From NCBI RefSeq assembly GCF_016429155.1, contig NZ_JAELUC010000001.1, positions 62,001-126,000 on the forward strand: a stretch of 64,000 bases of DNA. Reading direction: 5' to 3'. Below the pieces are notes generated by a model. The model was given only the letters and a program-made list of their open reading frames with translations, was not told where the DNA came from and ran no database searches. The stretch's first letter is position 1. The number at the start of each line of letters is the position of its first letter. This document shows positions 9,423-18,542 of this stretch, in pieces. The stretch comes from Pedobacter sp. ASV12. GTDB taxonomy: Bacteria; Bacteroidota; Bacteroidia; Sphingobacteriales; Sphingobacteriaceae. The position numbers and the translations under genes were made by a program.

Positions 9423-10481
9423 TTAATGCAAGGCTACGGCCAGTTTTTTCCTGAAATTGGCATCGGTAAGTATGCTGGCTTCAAAGTCGGCAAAATGTTT
9501 ATTGACCATGGCATTTTCTTTCGCATCGAGGTTATTGAAGAAAAAGGCACAAGCTATTTTGGCCCCGTTTTTGGCACTGGCGTAAAAGGCATCGGTAAGC
9601 ACAAAAGCCGTTGAGCCGCCTTTTTGGCCCAAGTGGTTAAACATGGCCTGGTTGCCCGGATAAGCCATGGGCCATTCCATGATGCTTTCGAGCACGCTTT
9701 GCACTTTTGGTTCAAAAAACTTGCCATTCAGGATTTTTTGCATCAGCTGGGCATAATCGTAAGTAGTAGCGCCTACTAGCCTGTCCGACCAAACCTTTTG
9801 CACCGATAAAGGAAGGCGCGCAAAGCTAAACTGTTTCACATAGTTGGGATCTGCCTTAAGTTTGCGGTGGGCTTCCTCGCATTTTTTGGCATAGGCTGCC
9901 AAAGGCATAGTGCTCAATTCCGTGATCCATGCTTCGTTGCTTTTGCCTTCGGGCCGAAGCGTGGCCATAGTAGCGCCGGCCGTAAAATAATACAAAGGCT
10001 GGTGCGATTTGAGCTGCAATGCTGCCAAGTTTTTATTGATAAGGGCCAGGCCTAACAAATCCTGCAGGTATTCGGTATTGGCATTAGAACTGAATTTGAT
10101 CATCCCTTGGGCCACCTGAAGCAAAGTTACGCTATCGGCAGCCGATTTGCCTATCGATTTGAGCCAACTGGGATGTGCCTGCCCATCGGTGTTGGGAATA
10201 TAGTATTTTGCCAGGTCTTGCACGGCAACTTTTGTTGCTGGCGATATTTTTTTTGTGGCTACCTGTTTGGCAAAGGTAATGGCAATAATGGTTTTGGCAG
10301 CGCTGGCCAAGGGCATTACCTGATTGCTGTTCCAGCTAACGGTAGTTTGGCCACCTTCTATCAAATAAATCGATGCCTTTTGGGGATTCTGCTGGATGAA
10401 GCTAACCAATTCGTCCAGGTTTTGGGCCCGGGCAGTTAAACCTGCCAACAAAAATAGGCAACCAAGCCACCACTTTTTCAT
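9423..10481 (-). CDS. Class A beta-lactamase-like serine hydrolase
   Basis: The ATG at 10481 (MKKWWLGCLFLLAGLTARAQ) gives 352 residues with a clear signal peptide cleaved after ARAQ, so the protein is periplasmic. The penicillin-recognising fold motifs are in order: SAAK (Ser60-Lys63) as SxxK, SSNAN at 131-135 in the SDN position, and KGGST near residue 300 as the KTG box. The fold is that of class A beta-lactamases and DD-peptidase-like hydrolases (Beta-lactamase2). The Glu166-bearing omega loop cannot be identified with confidence, so a peptidase or esterase role is as likely as antibiotic hydrolysis. It starts one base after the lipB stop, so it is cotranscribed with lipB and the PPTase gene. 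Confidence 0.85.
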   Translation of the reverse strand: MKKWWLGCLFLLAGLTARAQNLDELVSFIQQNPQKASIYLIEGGQTTVSWNSNQVMPLASAAKTIIAITFAKQVATKKISPATKVAVQDLAKYYIPNTDGQAHPSWLKSIGKSAADSVTLLQVAQGMIKFSSNANTEYLQDLLGLALINKNLAALQLKSHQPLYYFTAGATMATLRPEGKSNEAWITELSTMPLAAYAKKCEEAHRKLKADPNYVKQFSFARLPLSVQKVWSDRLVGATTYDYAQLMQKILNGKFFEPKVQSVLESIMEWPMAYPGNQAMFNHLGQKGGSTAFVLTDAFYASAKNGAKIACAFFFNNLDAKENAMVNKHFADFEASILTDANFRKKLAVALH

Positions 10482-10482
10482 A

Positions 10483-11211
10483 TCAAACCAATTCCATTTT
10501 AAACAAGGTGGCAATATGGCCCTTTAATTTTTCCTTTACTTCGGCGATGTCCACTTCCCTGCCCAATTCGCGTTGCAGCGAGGTTACATCCTTATCGTCG
10601 ATGCCACAAGGCACAATATTTTTAAAGTAATCGAGGTTGGCATTCACATTAAAGGCAAAGCCATGCATGGTTACCCAACGGCTACAACGTACGCCCAGGG
10701 CACATATTTTACGGGCTTTTTCCTGATCGGCATCCAGCCAAACCCCGGTATAGCCCGGGTAGCGCCCAGCTTTAATGCCATAATCGGCCAAAGTGAGGAT
10801 TACTGCTTCTTCGAGTGTTCTCAGGTACAGGTGGATATCGGTAAAAAAATGGTCGAGATCGAGTATCGGGTAACCCACAAGCTGGCCAGGGCCATGGTAG
10901 GTAATATCGCCGCCCCGGTTAATCTTGTAATAGGCCGCTTCTTTGGCCCGGAGGCCTTCCTCGTCGAGCAACAGGTTTTCGGGATGCCCACTTTTGCCTA
11001 GGGTATAAACATGCTTGTGTTCGCAAAACACCAGATAATCGGGGGTTGGAATAGCCGTAGCTTCGGTTCTGTTTTGGGTTTTAAGGGCAACGGTTTGGCC
11101 AAAAAGCTCTTCCTGTTTGTCCCAAGCCTCCTGATAATCGATCAGGCCCCAATCCAAAAACTTAACCTTTACCTTGTTGGCCAGCTCATGTGCCGTGCTT
11201 TTGTTTTCCAT
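10483..11211 (-). CDS. lipB: Octanoyl-[ACP]:protein N-octanoyltransferase LipB
   Basis: This 242-residue enzyme transfers octanoate from acyl carrier protein to the lipoyl domains of 2-oxoacid dehydrogenases and GcvH, the first step of lipoate biosynthesis. The family block RGGDITYHGPGQLVGYPI (about residues 99-116) is present. The catalytic Lys is in KICALGVR and the catalytic Cys in NIVPCGIDDKDVTS near residue 202. Length is typical. It lies 11 bases downstream of a 4'-phosphopantetheinyl transferase gene. That enzyme activates ACP, the octanoyl donor protein, so the pairing makes metabolic sense. The serine hydrolase gene follows immediately. Confidence 0.97.
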   Translation of the reverse strand: MENKSTAHELANKVKVKFLDWGLIDYQEAWDKQEELFGQTVALKTQNRTEATAIPTPDYLVFCEHKHVYTLGKSGHPENLLLDEEGLRAKEAAYYKINRGGDITYHGPGQLVGYPILDLDHFFTDIHLYLRTLEEAVILTLADYGIKAGRYPGYTGVWLDADQEKARKICALGVRCSRWVTMHGFAFNVNANLDYFKNIVPCGIDDKDVTSLQRELGREVDIAEVKEKLKGHIATLFKMELV

Positions 11212-11222
11212 AAACTTGTTCC

Positions 11223-11864
11223 TCAGGCCACCACATAGCCCAACATATAGCCATCTTTGGTTTTAAAATAGCTCACGGTCAGCTCTTGGGTACCTTCAGG
11301 CAAATCGACCAAAGCTTGTAGCGAACCTTCTTTTTTTAGTTTGAACGGCTTGATATGGATATGCTGCTTAAATTCCAGTCCTTTTTTGCCGTGCCACTTG
11401 TAAATGGCCTCTTTGGCACACCAGCTTACATAAAGGCCATCGGTATTATCGCCAATCTGCTTTTGGGCCAGCTCTACATCCGAAAGAAACTTATGCTTGA
11501 TGCTTTTGATCTTATGCTTGATGAGCTCGATATCAACCCCTACCTTCCTGTCTTTGCCCACAATTACGGCAGCGTAGTCGTAAGAATGGCTCAGCGAAAT
11601 ATGAGTGTCCGAATTAACCAGGTAAGGTTTGCCATGTTCGTCCATGCGGCAGTCGATATAGTCGGCCGTGTTGAGCATGGTGCGCAACAATACCCTCGTA
11701 CCCAGCCAATGCAGGGCTCTTTTTCCGTTGCTTAGCGAAGCGATTACATCCAGTTCGTGCTGCTTAAGCTGCAGGCTGGCCAGAAGCTCTTCTTCGGTTT
11801 CTTCGATTTTCCATACAGCCAGTATGGTTTGGTCATCAATTTTTCTATTAAAAACTATTGGCAT
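11223..11864 (-). CDS. 4'-phosphopantetheinyl transferase superfamily protein (Sfp-like)
   Basis: This 213-residue protein has the two Sfp-type signatures: VGVDIELI (about residues 107-114) and WCAKEAIYKWHGKKGLEF (about 145-162, the WxxKEA metal/CoA-binding helix). The enzyme moves the phosphopantetheine arm of CoA to a Ser of acyl or peptidyl carrier proteins. The length suits the Sfp/HetI class rather than the short AcpS class. There is no polyketide or peptide synthetase cluster in the window, so the carrier may be the fatty-acid ACP, in line with lipB next door. It is probably the first gene of a three-gene operon; dcd lies divergently 67 bases away. Confidence 0.93.
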   Translation of the reverse strand: MPIVFNRKIDDQTILAVWKIEETEEELLASLQLKQHELDVIASLSNGKRALHWLGTRVLLRTMLNTADYIDCRMDEHGKPYLVNSDTHISLSHSYDYAAVIVGKDRKVGVDIELIKHKIKSIKHKFLSDVELAQKQIGDNTDGLYVSWCAKEAIYKWHGKKGLEFKQHIHIKPFKLKKEGSLQALVDLPEGTQELTVSYFKTKDGYMLGYVVA

Positions 11865-11931
11865 CTCTTATTTAGAAAATCAATACAAAAGTATCTTAAA
11901 TTAATCATAATTTAGTCCAAAACTTCATAAA

Positions 11932-12468
11932 ATGATACTCTCAGACAAACTGATACTTGAGGAAATAGATAAGGGCACCATTATTATAGAGCCATTCCAT
12001 ATCGATTGTTTGGGCACCAACTCCTACGACGTACATTTGGGCAAATATTTGGCCACCTACAAAGACCGCGTACTCGATGCCAAGGCCCACAACCAGATAG
12101 ACCATTTCGAAATCCCGAAAGAGGGATTTGTACTGCAACCCGGTACGCTTTACCTGGGCGTAACCCTCGAATACACCGAAACCCATGCACATGTTCCTTT
12201 TTTAGAGGGCAAAAGCAGCACCGGCCGTTTGGGCATCGACATTCATGCCACCGCCGGCAAGGGCGATGTAGGCTTTTGCAATACCTGGACTTTGGAAATT
12301 TCTTGTGCGCAACCCGTTAGGGTTTATGCCGGCATGCCTATTGGCCAATTGATTTACTTTGTGGTAGAAGGCCGCATCGGCAACCTATACAACACCAAAA
12401 ACAACGCCAAATACAACAACAAAACCACCAAGCCCGTAGAAAGCATGATGTGGAAGAACACTTTTTAG
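11932..12468 (+). CDS. dcd: dCTP deaminase
   Basis: This 178-residue enzyme deaminates dCTP to dUTP, feeding dTMP synthesis. It belongs to the trimeric dUTPase fold. Key blocks are the N-terminal SDKLILEEI, the central EGKSSTGRLGIDIHATAGKG (about residues 90-109; Ser/Arg binding phosphates) and GFCNTWTLEIS, which carries the catalytic Glu in the TLE motif. Length is usual for the family. Whether it is a bifunctional deaminase/diphosphatase cannot be decided here. It is a single gene, divergent from the PPTase gene, followed by a terminator-like hairpin at 12501-12537. Confidence 0.95.
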   Translation: MILSDKLILEEIDKGTIIIEPFHIDCLGTNSYDVHLGKYLATYKDRVLDAKAHNQIDHFEIPKEGFVLQPGTLYLGVTLEYTETHAHVPFLEGKSSTGRLGIDIHATAGKGDVGFCNTWTLEISCAQPVRVYAGMPIGQLIYFVVEGRIGNLYNTKNNAKYNNKTTKPVESMMWKNTF

Positions 12469-12500
12469 CAATCAACTAACTTTTTAATTCTTTATATTTT

Positions 12501-12537
12501 AATAAAGCCTTAGGTTTTTGTAACTTAAGGCTTTATT
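12501..12537 (+). terminator. Hairpin downstream of dcd, probable terminator
   Basis: AATAAAGCCTTA (12501-12512) pairs perfectly with TAAGGCTTTATT (12526-12537) around a 13-base loop. A T-rich but not pure T tract (ACTTTATTTT) follows, just before the next gene at 12550. It could alternatively act in the leader of that gene. Confidence 0.55.
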
Positions 12538-12549
12538 ACTTTATTTTCG

Positions 12550-15252
12550 ATGAAAAGGAATCTGCTTATCTTATCCATTGCCTTGCTGGCCTTGTTTGGC
12601 CTTTCTGCTTTCACTACAGACGACGATCCGTTTGCCGCACTGCTCAAGAAGCTCGAAGAGTACACTAAAAAATATCCGCAAGAAAAAATATACCTGCATT
12701 TGGACAAACCTTATTATGCCATTGGCGACAATATCTGGTTTAAGGCCTATGTAGTAGATACCAAAACATCGGAACCCTCTACCATCAGCAACATTTTATA
12801 TGTAGAGCTGATCAACGAGCGCGACTCCATCAAAAAGCAGCTCAAATTACCTATGCAGAGCGGCATTACCTGGGGCGACTTTAAGCTGACCGATTCGCTA
12901 AGCGAAGGCAATTACCGCATCAGGGCCTACACCCAATGGATGCGCAACGCCGGCCCCGATTTCTTTTTCGACAAAACCATCAAAATCGGGAACTCTTGGG
13001 CCAATAAGGTATTTACCAAAACCAAAGACGTACTGAGCACCGAAAACAGTGCCGAGAAAGTAAGCAGCACCATTCAGTTTACCGACAAAGACAATAAGCC
13101 TTACGCCGCCTGCGAGGTGGCCTACGAAGTCCAACTAAGCGCAAGAAGCATTGCAAAAGGCAAAGCCACCACCAATGGCAATGGCGAAATTGTAATTGGC
13201 TACACCAACACGCAGCCCGGTCTTTACAAATCGGGTAGGATTACAGCCACCATTACCCTGCCCAACAAACAAAAAATAGTTAAAAACATCCCCATCAAAA
13301 CCACGGCTAAAGGCACAGATGTACAGTTTTTTCCAGAAGGCGGTGGCTTGGTAGAAGGTTTGCCTAGCAAAGTAGCCATCAAGGCGGTCAGCTCAAATGG
13401 CCTTGGCGAAAACGTTCAGGGCTCTGTAGTAGATAATGACGGCACAGAGCTGCTCAAGTTTGAAACCACCTACCTGGGTATGGGTTCTTTCATCTTAAGT
13501 CCGATTGCCGGCAAAACCTACACCGCCAAAATCAAACTGGCCGATGGAACAGAAAAAAGCACGGTGCTCCCTAAAGCGGCCAGCAGTGGTTATGTCATGG
13601 CTGTCAACAATATTGACACCGGCAAAATGGCCATTAAAGTTATGATGACAGAAGACTTGGTCAACAAAGGCGAGCTCAAATTGGTAGCCCAGCACAACGG
13701 CAATGTATATTTTACCACCAAGCTGCCAACCGCTAGGCAATTGGTTTCCGTTAGCGCTCCAAAGGCCGAATTTCCATCGGGCATTGTGCAATTGACCCTT
13801 TTTACTCCCGATAACCAGCCTGTTTGCGAACGCTTGGCTTTTGTAAACAACCCGAGCGACAAAATTGAAGTAAACGCACAAAACCTGAAACCAAGCTATG
13901 ACAAACGGGGTAATGTCGACTTTAACTTTAACGTTACCCACGAGGCTAAGCCCGTACAAGGCAGCTTTTCGGTTTCGGTAACCAATGCTTCTGCCGTAAC
14001 ACCCGATTTAGACAACGAAAGCAATATCCTGACCCGCTTGCTCCTTACGGCCGACCTTATCGGTTATGTAGAAAAACCAAACCATTATTTCCTCAGCAAC
14101 GACACCAAAACCCGCACCGAATTAGACAACCTGTTGCTTACCCAAGGCTGGAGAAAAATAAGTTGGAAAAGCCTGGCGAACAACCAGGAGCCGACGATTA
14201 CCTACCAGCCCGAAAAAAACATGAAAATTAGCGGCATCATTACCAAAGGCGGCAAGCCTGTACCAAATGGCAAGGTATCGCTATTTTCTTCGTCGGGAGG
14301 CTTGTTTGCCATTGATACCCTAAGCGATGCCAAAGGCAGGTTCAATTTTGATCAGATCTCTTTTGGCGACAGCACCAAATTTGTGGTTCAGGCACGTACA
14401 GACAAGAACAACAAAAACGTACAGATAGACCTAGACATTGTTCCCGGACAAATCGTGACCCCCAACAAAAACACCGGCGACATTGAGGTAAACGTTAACG
14501 AAAGCCTGATGCCTTATTTGGCCGAAAGCGGCCGTTATTTTGACGAGCAGAGCAAAAGAGGGCTTTTAGACCGTACCATTATGCTCGACGAGGTTAAAAT
14601 CGTAGAGAAGAAAAATCCGGCACCCAACTCGTCAAACCTTAACGGCGCCGGCCATGCCGATCAGGTGTTTACCGAAAAAGACCTAGAAACCGCATTTTCG
14701 CTATCGCAATTTCTTTCGGGCCGCATTGCTGGCGTAACCGTGAGCAACGGCAAGGCCTACATGATGCGTTCGGGCGGGCTTAATGGCCGCACGCCAATGG
14801 CTATTGTTTTAGACGGCATGAACATGGGCGATGATTTTGACCTCGACAATATTGTGGTGCAAGATGTAGAAAGTGTAGAAGTATTGAAAAGCATTGCCAA
14901 TACCGCTATTTACGGCATGAACGGAGGCAGCGGCGTATTGGTGATCACCTCAAAACGCGGAGGCGCTAGCAGCAGCTACAACAGGTATGCGCCAGGCATT
15001 GTAACCTATGCGCCAAAAGGATTTTATACCGTAAGAACGTTCTATTCGCCTAAATACAATGCCACCCAAGACAGCAAGCCCGATTTGCGAACAACAGTTT
15101 ATTGGAACCCGCAGGTAGTTTCAGATGCCACCGGAAAGGCCAACATCAACTATTTCAATACCGACCAGTCGGGAACTTTCAGAATTGTGATAGAAGGGAT
15201 CGACAACCTCGGAAATCTTGCGCGAAAAGTATACACCTATACCGTTAACTAA
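12550..15252 (+). CDS. Exported MG2 / TonB-plug-like protein, paralogue 1
   Basis: This 900-residue protein has an N-terminal signal-like helix (residues 5-21). An MG2 (alpha-2-macroglobulin-type) domain starts at about residue 44 (QEKIYLHLDKPYYAIGD, then WFKAYVVD), and more beta-domains follow, including one starting near VQFFPEGGGLVEGLP. Next come the family marker LLTQGWRKISWK (about 533-544) and a CnaB/carboxypeptidase-regulatory-like domain (GKPVPNGKVSLF). A TonB-plug-like domain contains MAIVLDGMNMGDDF, VEVLKSIANTAIYG and GVLVITSKRGG. A C-terminal beta-domain has DLRTTVYWNPQVVSDATGKA. There is no beta-barrel, so it is not a receptor in itself; a periplasmic or outer-membrane-associated scaffold is more likely. 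It is the first of four paralogues and lies 12 bases before the second. Precise function unknown. Confidence 0.88.
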   Translation: MKRNLLILSIALLALFGLSAFTTDDDPFAALLKKLEEYTKKYPQEKIYLHLDKPYYAIGDNIWFKAYVVDTKTSEPSTISNILYVELINERDSIKKQLKLPMQSGITWGDFKLTDSLSEGNYRIRAYTQWMRNAGPDFFFDKTIKIGNSWANKVFTKTKDVLSTENSAEKVSSTIQFTDKDNKPYAACEVAYEVQLSARSIAKGKATTNGNGEIVIGYTNTQPGLYKSGRITATITLPNKQKIVKNIPIKTTAKGTDVQFFPEGGGLVEGLPSKVAIKAVSSNGLGENVQGSVVDNDGTELLKFETTYLGMGSFILSPIAGKTYTAKIKLADGTEKSTVLPKAASSGYVMAVNNIDTGKMAIKVMMTEDLVNKGELKLVAQHNGNVYFTTKLPTARQLVSVSAPKAEFPSGIVQLTLFTPDNQPVCERLAFVNNPSDKIEVNAQNLKPSYDKRGNVDFNFNVTHEAKPVQGSFSVSVTNASAVTPDLDNESNILTRLLLTADLIGYVEKPNHYFLSNDTKTRTELDNLLLTQGWRKISWKSLANNQEPTITYQPEKNMKISGIITKGGKPVPNGKVSLFSSSGGLFAIDTLSDAKGRFNFDQISFGDSTKFVVQARTDKNNKNVQIDLDIVPGQIVTPNKNTGDIEVNVNESLMPYLAESGRYFDEQSKRGLLDRTIMLDEVKIVEKKNPAPNSSNLNGAGHADQVFTEKDLETAFSLSQFLSGRIAGVTVSNGKAYMMRSGGLNGRTPMAIVLDGMNMGDDFDLDNIVVQDVESVEVLKSIANTAIYGMNGGSGVLVITSKRGGASSSYNRYAPGIVTYAPKGFYTVRTFYSPKYNATQDSKPDLRTTVYWNPQVVSDATGKANINYFNTDQSGTFRIVIEGIDNLGNLARKVYTYTVN

Positions 15253-15264
15253 CCTAAATCTAAC

Positions 15265-17688
15265 ATGTTATCCAATCTCAAGTTAAAGCTTTCACTGCTT
15301 AGCGTTTTGGCCATTGCCTGCCTGAGCTTTAATTATCCCGACGATCCCCTAGAAAAAATACTCAAACAGTTGGCCAAGCTAACAGCCACTTACCCACAAG
15401 AAAAAATACACCTGCAAACAGACAAACCTTACTATGCAGCTGGCGAAACCATTTTTATGAAGGCCTATTTGGTTACTGCCGAAAAGAACGAACCCTCTTT
15501 TTTAAGCGCTGTGCTGTATGTAGAACTGATCGATGCCAAAAACAACATCAAGAAAAAGATCACCTTGCCTGTTGACAAAGGCACGGCCTTCGGAAACTTG
15601 AACCTAGCCGACTCACTGGCCTCGGGCACCTACAGGATACGTGCCTACACCAATTACATGCGAAATTACGATGACCATTTCTTTTTTCAGAAATCGTTCA
15701 ACATCGGTAACGTAAACGAAACCGGCACCGCCAAAACCAATGAAAAGGCACAGGCATTCGACCTGCAGTTTTTCCCTGAAGGAGGTACGATGCTCAATAA
15801 CGTAAGGACAAAAGTTGGTGTTAAAGCAGTAGCGGCCAATGGCTTTGGCCTTAACCTATCGGGTTATATTGAAAACTCCAAAAAGGAAAAAGTGGCTCAG
15901 TTTGCTACCGAGCACGCTGGAATGGGCATATTTGCCCTGATGCCACAAGCCGGAGAGCAATATACCGCAGTGGTGGTGAACAGCACCGGACAAACCAAAA
16001 CATTCGAGTTGCCACAAGCCTACAACAGTGGCCATGCACTGGCCATTAACATGGCCGGCGACAACATCAGCATACGCGTGGCCAGTACACCAGATTTGGC
16101 TACCGGAAAAGATTTATATATAATTGCCCAAGCAAATGGAGTGGTTTATGCCTCTTTTCCCATCAAGGCAGAAAGCGCGAACGTATCGGTTACCACACGC
16201 AAAAGCACGTTTCCTACAGGTATTGTCCAGTTTACGCTTTTCGATTCGGATAGTAAACCCATAGCCGAACGCCTGGTTTTTGTTAACCATCAAGATGCCC
16301 TGAAAATAAACATCAACGACATCAAATCTGCCCATACCAAATCTAAAACAGAACTCGATTTCACGGTGAGCGATGCCAACGAAAATCCGACAGACGGTAA
16401 TTTTTCGGTAGCCATAACCGATATGGGCAAAGTGCCTTTCGACGAGGATCAGGAAACTACGATCCTGTCTAACCTATTGCTGACCTCCGACCTGAAAGGT
16501 TACGTAGAAAAACCCAACTACTACTTCAATAACGTAACCGACGAGAAAGCGAGGCAACTAGACAACCTCATGCTTACCCAAGGCTGGCGAAGGTTTATTT
16601 GGAAAGATATTCAGGAAGACAAAATGCCTGTGCTTAACTATCGGATAGAAAAAAGCCTCGAAATTGGAGGCACCATTGTTTACGATGCAAACAAAAAGCC
16701 AGTGCCTAATGCCAAGGTGACTCTCCTCTCGACCACCAAAAACTTCACCATGATTTTAGATACCGTGGCCGATGCCAATGGCAGGTTTATTTTCGACAGG
16801 CTCGACCTTCCAGACAGCGTAACCTTTATTATGCAGGCCAAAAGCAAAAACGAAAGCGATAATGTATTGATTAGGCTTAATGGCTCGCCTAACGTTTCAA
16901 GCAGTTTTGATGGCCAATCATTTAACCTGACACAATACCTCGAGGAAACCAGAAAACGCTATGCCGACCTCAAAAAATACAATCTGCTCGATGGCGCCAT
17001 ACAGCTTAACGAGGTAAATATCAAGGCCAAGAAATCGCCTATCCCGGTCAACCCCATCAGAGGTTCCAAAAATTTGGCAGGCCAGGCAGACTATGTCATT
17101 ACCAAAGAAAAACTAAAGTACCAAACTAGCTTGGAACAGGCTTTTTTGAGTATTCCGGGCATCATGCTTTATGGAGGCAACTATGTACGCTCCAGCTTCC
17201 GCACGGTTTCTATTACCTCGGCCCTTCCAAAACCAGTAATGGTCTTGTTGGATGGCGTTCGGATTGGCCAGGATAAGATCAAGGATATCCCGCCAGGCAC
17301 GGTAGAAGGCATAGAGGTGCTCAGCTCGAACTACAATACCGTTCTTTACGGCCAAGACGGCTATTGGGGCGTAGTTTTGATTACCACCAAACAGCTGGAC
17401 GAATTAGAAACCGTAACTACTTTCAATAAAATCAGGCTATCTAACAGGGGCTTTGCTACCGTAAAGGAATTTTACATGCCCAACTACGACGACCCAAAAG
17501 TCAATAAGGAAATGGAAGACCTGAGAACTACTGTTTTTTGGCAGCCAAACCTCAACAGCGACATCAAGGGCAAAGCCAAGCTCAGCTATTTTAATGCCGG
17601 AAGCCCTGGTACTTACAGGGTTATCGTAGAAGGCATGGATGCTTTTGGTAATTTGGGCAGAAAAGTATATACTTATGAAGTAAAATAA
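15265..17688 (+). CDS. Exported MG2 / TonB-plug-like protein, paralogue 2 (one domain shorter)
   Basis: This 807-residue paralogue of the upstream gene has the same order of blocks: signal helix (about residues 6-21), MG2 start QEKIHLQTDKPYYAAGE, marker MLTQGWRRFIWK, CnaB-like NKKPVPNAKVTLLST, plug-like VMVLLDGVRIGQDKI with VLYGQDGYWGVVLITT, and terminal DLRTTVFWQPNLNSDIKGKA. Compared with paralogue 1 it lacks roughly 90 residues right after MG2: IGNVNETG runs directly into LQFFPEGGTMLNN, so a whole beta-domain is missing without loss of frame. It is 12 bases downstream of paralogue 1 and 6 bases upstream of the enoyl-CoA isomerase gene, so these are probably cotranscribed. Confidence 0.87.
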   Translation: MLSNLKLKLSLLSVLAIACLSFNYPDDPLEKILKQLAKLTATYPQEKIHLQTDKPYYAAGETIFMKAYLVTAEKNEPSFLSAVLYVELIDAKNNIKKKITLPVDKGTAFGNLNLADSLASGTYRIRAYTNYMRNYDDHFFFQKSFNIGNVNETGTAKTNEKAQAFDLQFFPEGGTMLNNVRTKVGVKAVAANGFGLNLSGYIENSKKEKVAQFATEHAGMGIFALMPQAGEQYTAVVVNSTGQTKTFELPQAYNSGHALAINMAGDNISIRVASTPDLATGKDLYIIAQANGVVYASFPIKAESANVSVTTRKSTFPTGIVQFTLFDSDSKPIAERLVFVNHQDALKININDIKSAHTKSKTELDFTVSDANENPTDGNFSVAITDMGKVPFDEDQETTILSNLLLTSDLKGYVEKPNYYFNNVTDEKARQLDNLMLTQGWRRFIWKDIQEDKMPVLNYRIEKSLEIGGTIVYDANKKPVPNAKVTLLSTTKNFTMILDTVADANGRFIFDRLDLPDSVTFIMQAKSKNESDNVLIRLNGSPNVSSSFDGQSFNLTQYLEETRKRYADLKKYNLLDGAIQLNEVNIKAKKSPIPVNPIRGSKNLAGQADYVITKEKLKYQTSLEQAFLSIPGIMLYGGNYVRSSFRTVSITSALPKPVMVLLDGVRIGQDKIKDIPPGTVEGIEVLSSNYNTVLYGQDGYWGVVLITTKQLDELETVTTFNKIRLSNRGFATVKEFYMPNYDDPKVNKEMEDLRTTVFWQPNLNSDIKGKAKLSYFNAGSPGTYRVIVEGMDAFGNLGRKVYTYEVK

Positions 17689-17694
17689 GAACCC

Positions 17695-18459
17695 ATGAAC
17701 ACAATTGAAACAAGCATAAAAGACGGTTTGGCCATCATTACCCTGAACAGGGGCAAATCAAACTCCATGAACCGCGAAATGGTAACCGAACTGACCGACA
17801 TGCTGCACCATATCGAAAACGACAGCCATATCGGCGGCGTCGTGATTACCGGAAAGGAGCATTTTTTCTCGGCCGGATTAGATTTAATCGAGCTTTACAA
17901 TTACAACGAGGAAGAAGCCAAAAGCTTTTGGCATTTATTCCTGGATTTTGTAGCCAAGATCACGGCTTTTAAAAAACCATTGGTAGCGGCCATAAATGGC
18001 CATAGTCCTGCAGGCGGCTGCGTTATAGCCTTGGCTTGCGATGCGCGGGTAATGGCCGAAGGCAAATACATTATTGGATTAAATGAAGTTCCGGTAGGCA
18101 TCATCGTACCCAACAGTATTTTTAACCTGTACGCCTTTTGGCTGGGCAAAGCCTCGGCATCAAGACATCTTTTAGAAGGAAAGCTGTTTAGTCCGGATGA
18201 AGCCCTAAATGTGGGTTTGGTAGACGAATTGGTCAAACCCGAAAGCATTTTAACCGCAGCCGAACGCAAAGCGAGAAAATACATGGCTTTTGAACGCAAT
18301 ACCTGGCAACAGAGCAAAACCAACATCCGCAAGGAATTGATTGCCAGCACCAGTGCCGACCAAAGTGCCGACCTTGAAGTAATGCTGAAACAATGGTGGG
18401 CACCGACAACCAGAAGCATTCTCAAAACCATTATAGACGGCCTGCAAAAGAAAGCATAG
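17695..18459 (+). CDS. Enoyl-CoA hydratase/isomerase family; probable delta3,delta2-enoyl-CoA isomerase
   Basis: This 254-residue crotonase-fold protein has oxyanion-hole blocks FFSAGLDLIEL (residues 57-67) and NGHSPAGGC (101-109). The segment YIIGLNEVPVGIIVP (125-139) places Glu131 where the mammalian mitochondrial isomerase ECI1 has its single catalytic Glu in a LNE motif. A hydratase would need a second Glu in the SPAGG helix region, and none is apparent. This supports isomerase rather than hydratase activity: moving a cis-3 or trans-3 double bond to trans-2 during beta-oxidation of unsaturated fatty acids. The next gene, a 2,4-dienoyl-CoA reductase-like SDR, belongs to the same auxiliary pathway. 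Confidence 0.82.
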   Translation: MNTIETSIKDGLAIITLNRGKSNSMNREMVTELTDMLHHIENDSHIGGVVITGKEHFFSAGLDLIELYNYNEEEAKSFWHLFLDFVAKITAFKKPLVAAINGHSPAGGCVIALACDARVMAEGKYIIGLNEVPVGIIVPNSIFNLYAFWLGKASASRHLLEGKLFSPDEALNVGLVDELVKPESILTAAERKARKYMAFERNTWQQSKTNIRKELIASTSADQSADLEVMLKQWWAPTTRSILKTIIDGLQKKA

Positions 18460-18542
18460 CCTTTGTAAGGCCCCGTGGGCCAACAATACGGCAACTTAAC
18501 AATTGAACAATTAAAGCAATCCACTAATTCAGTCATAAAGCC

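Noticed and set aside
9423..10481. True antibiotic-resistance beta-lactamase
   Set aside because: The SxxK, SxN-like and KGG motifs are present, but the omega-loop Glu needed for deacylation cannot be identified; only the general serine-hydrolase call is supported.
17901..18536. 211-aa minus-strand ORF opposite the enoyl-CoA isomerase gene
   Set aside because: The sense strand encodes intact crotonase motifs; the antisense product has no domain or plausible start context.
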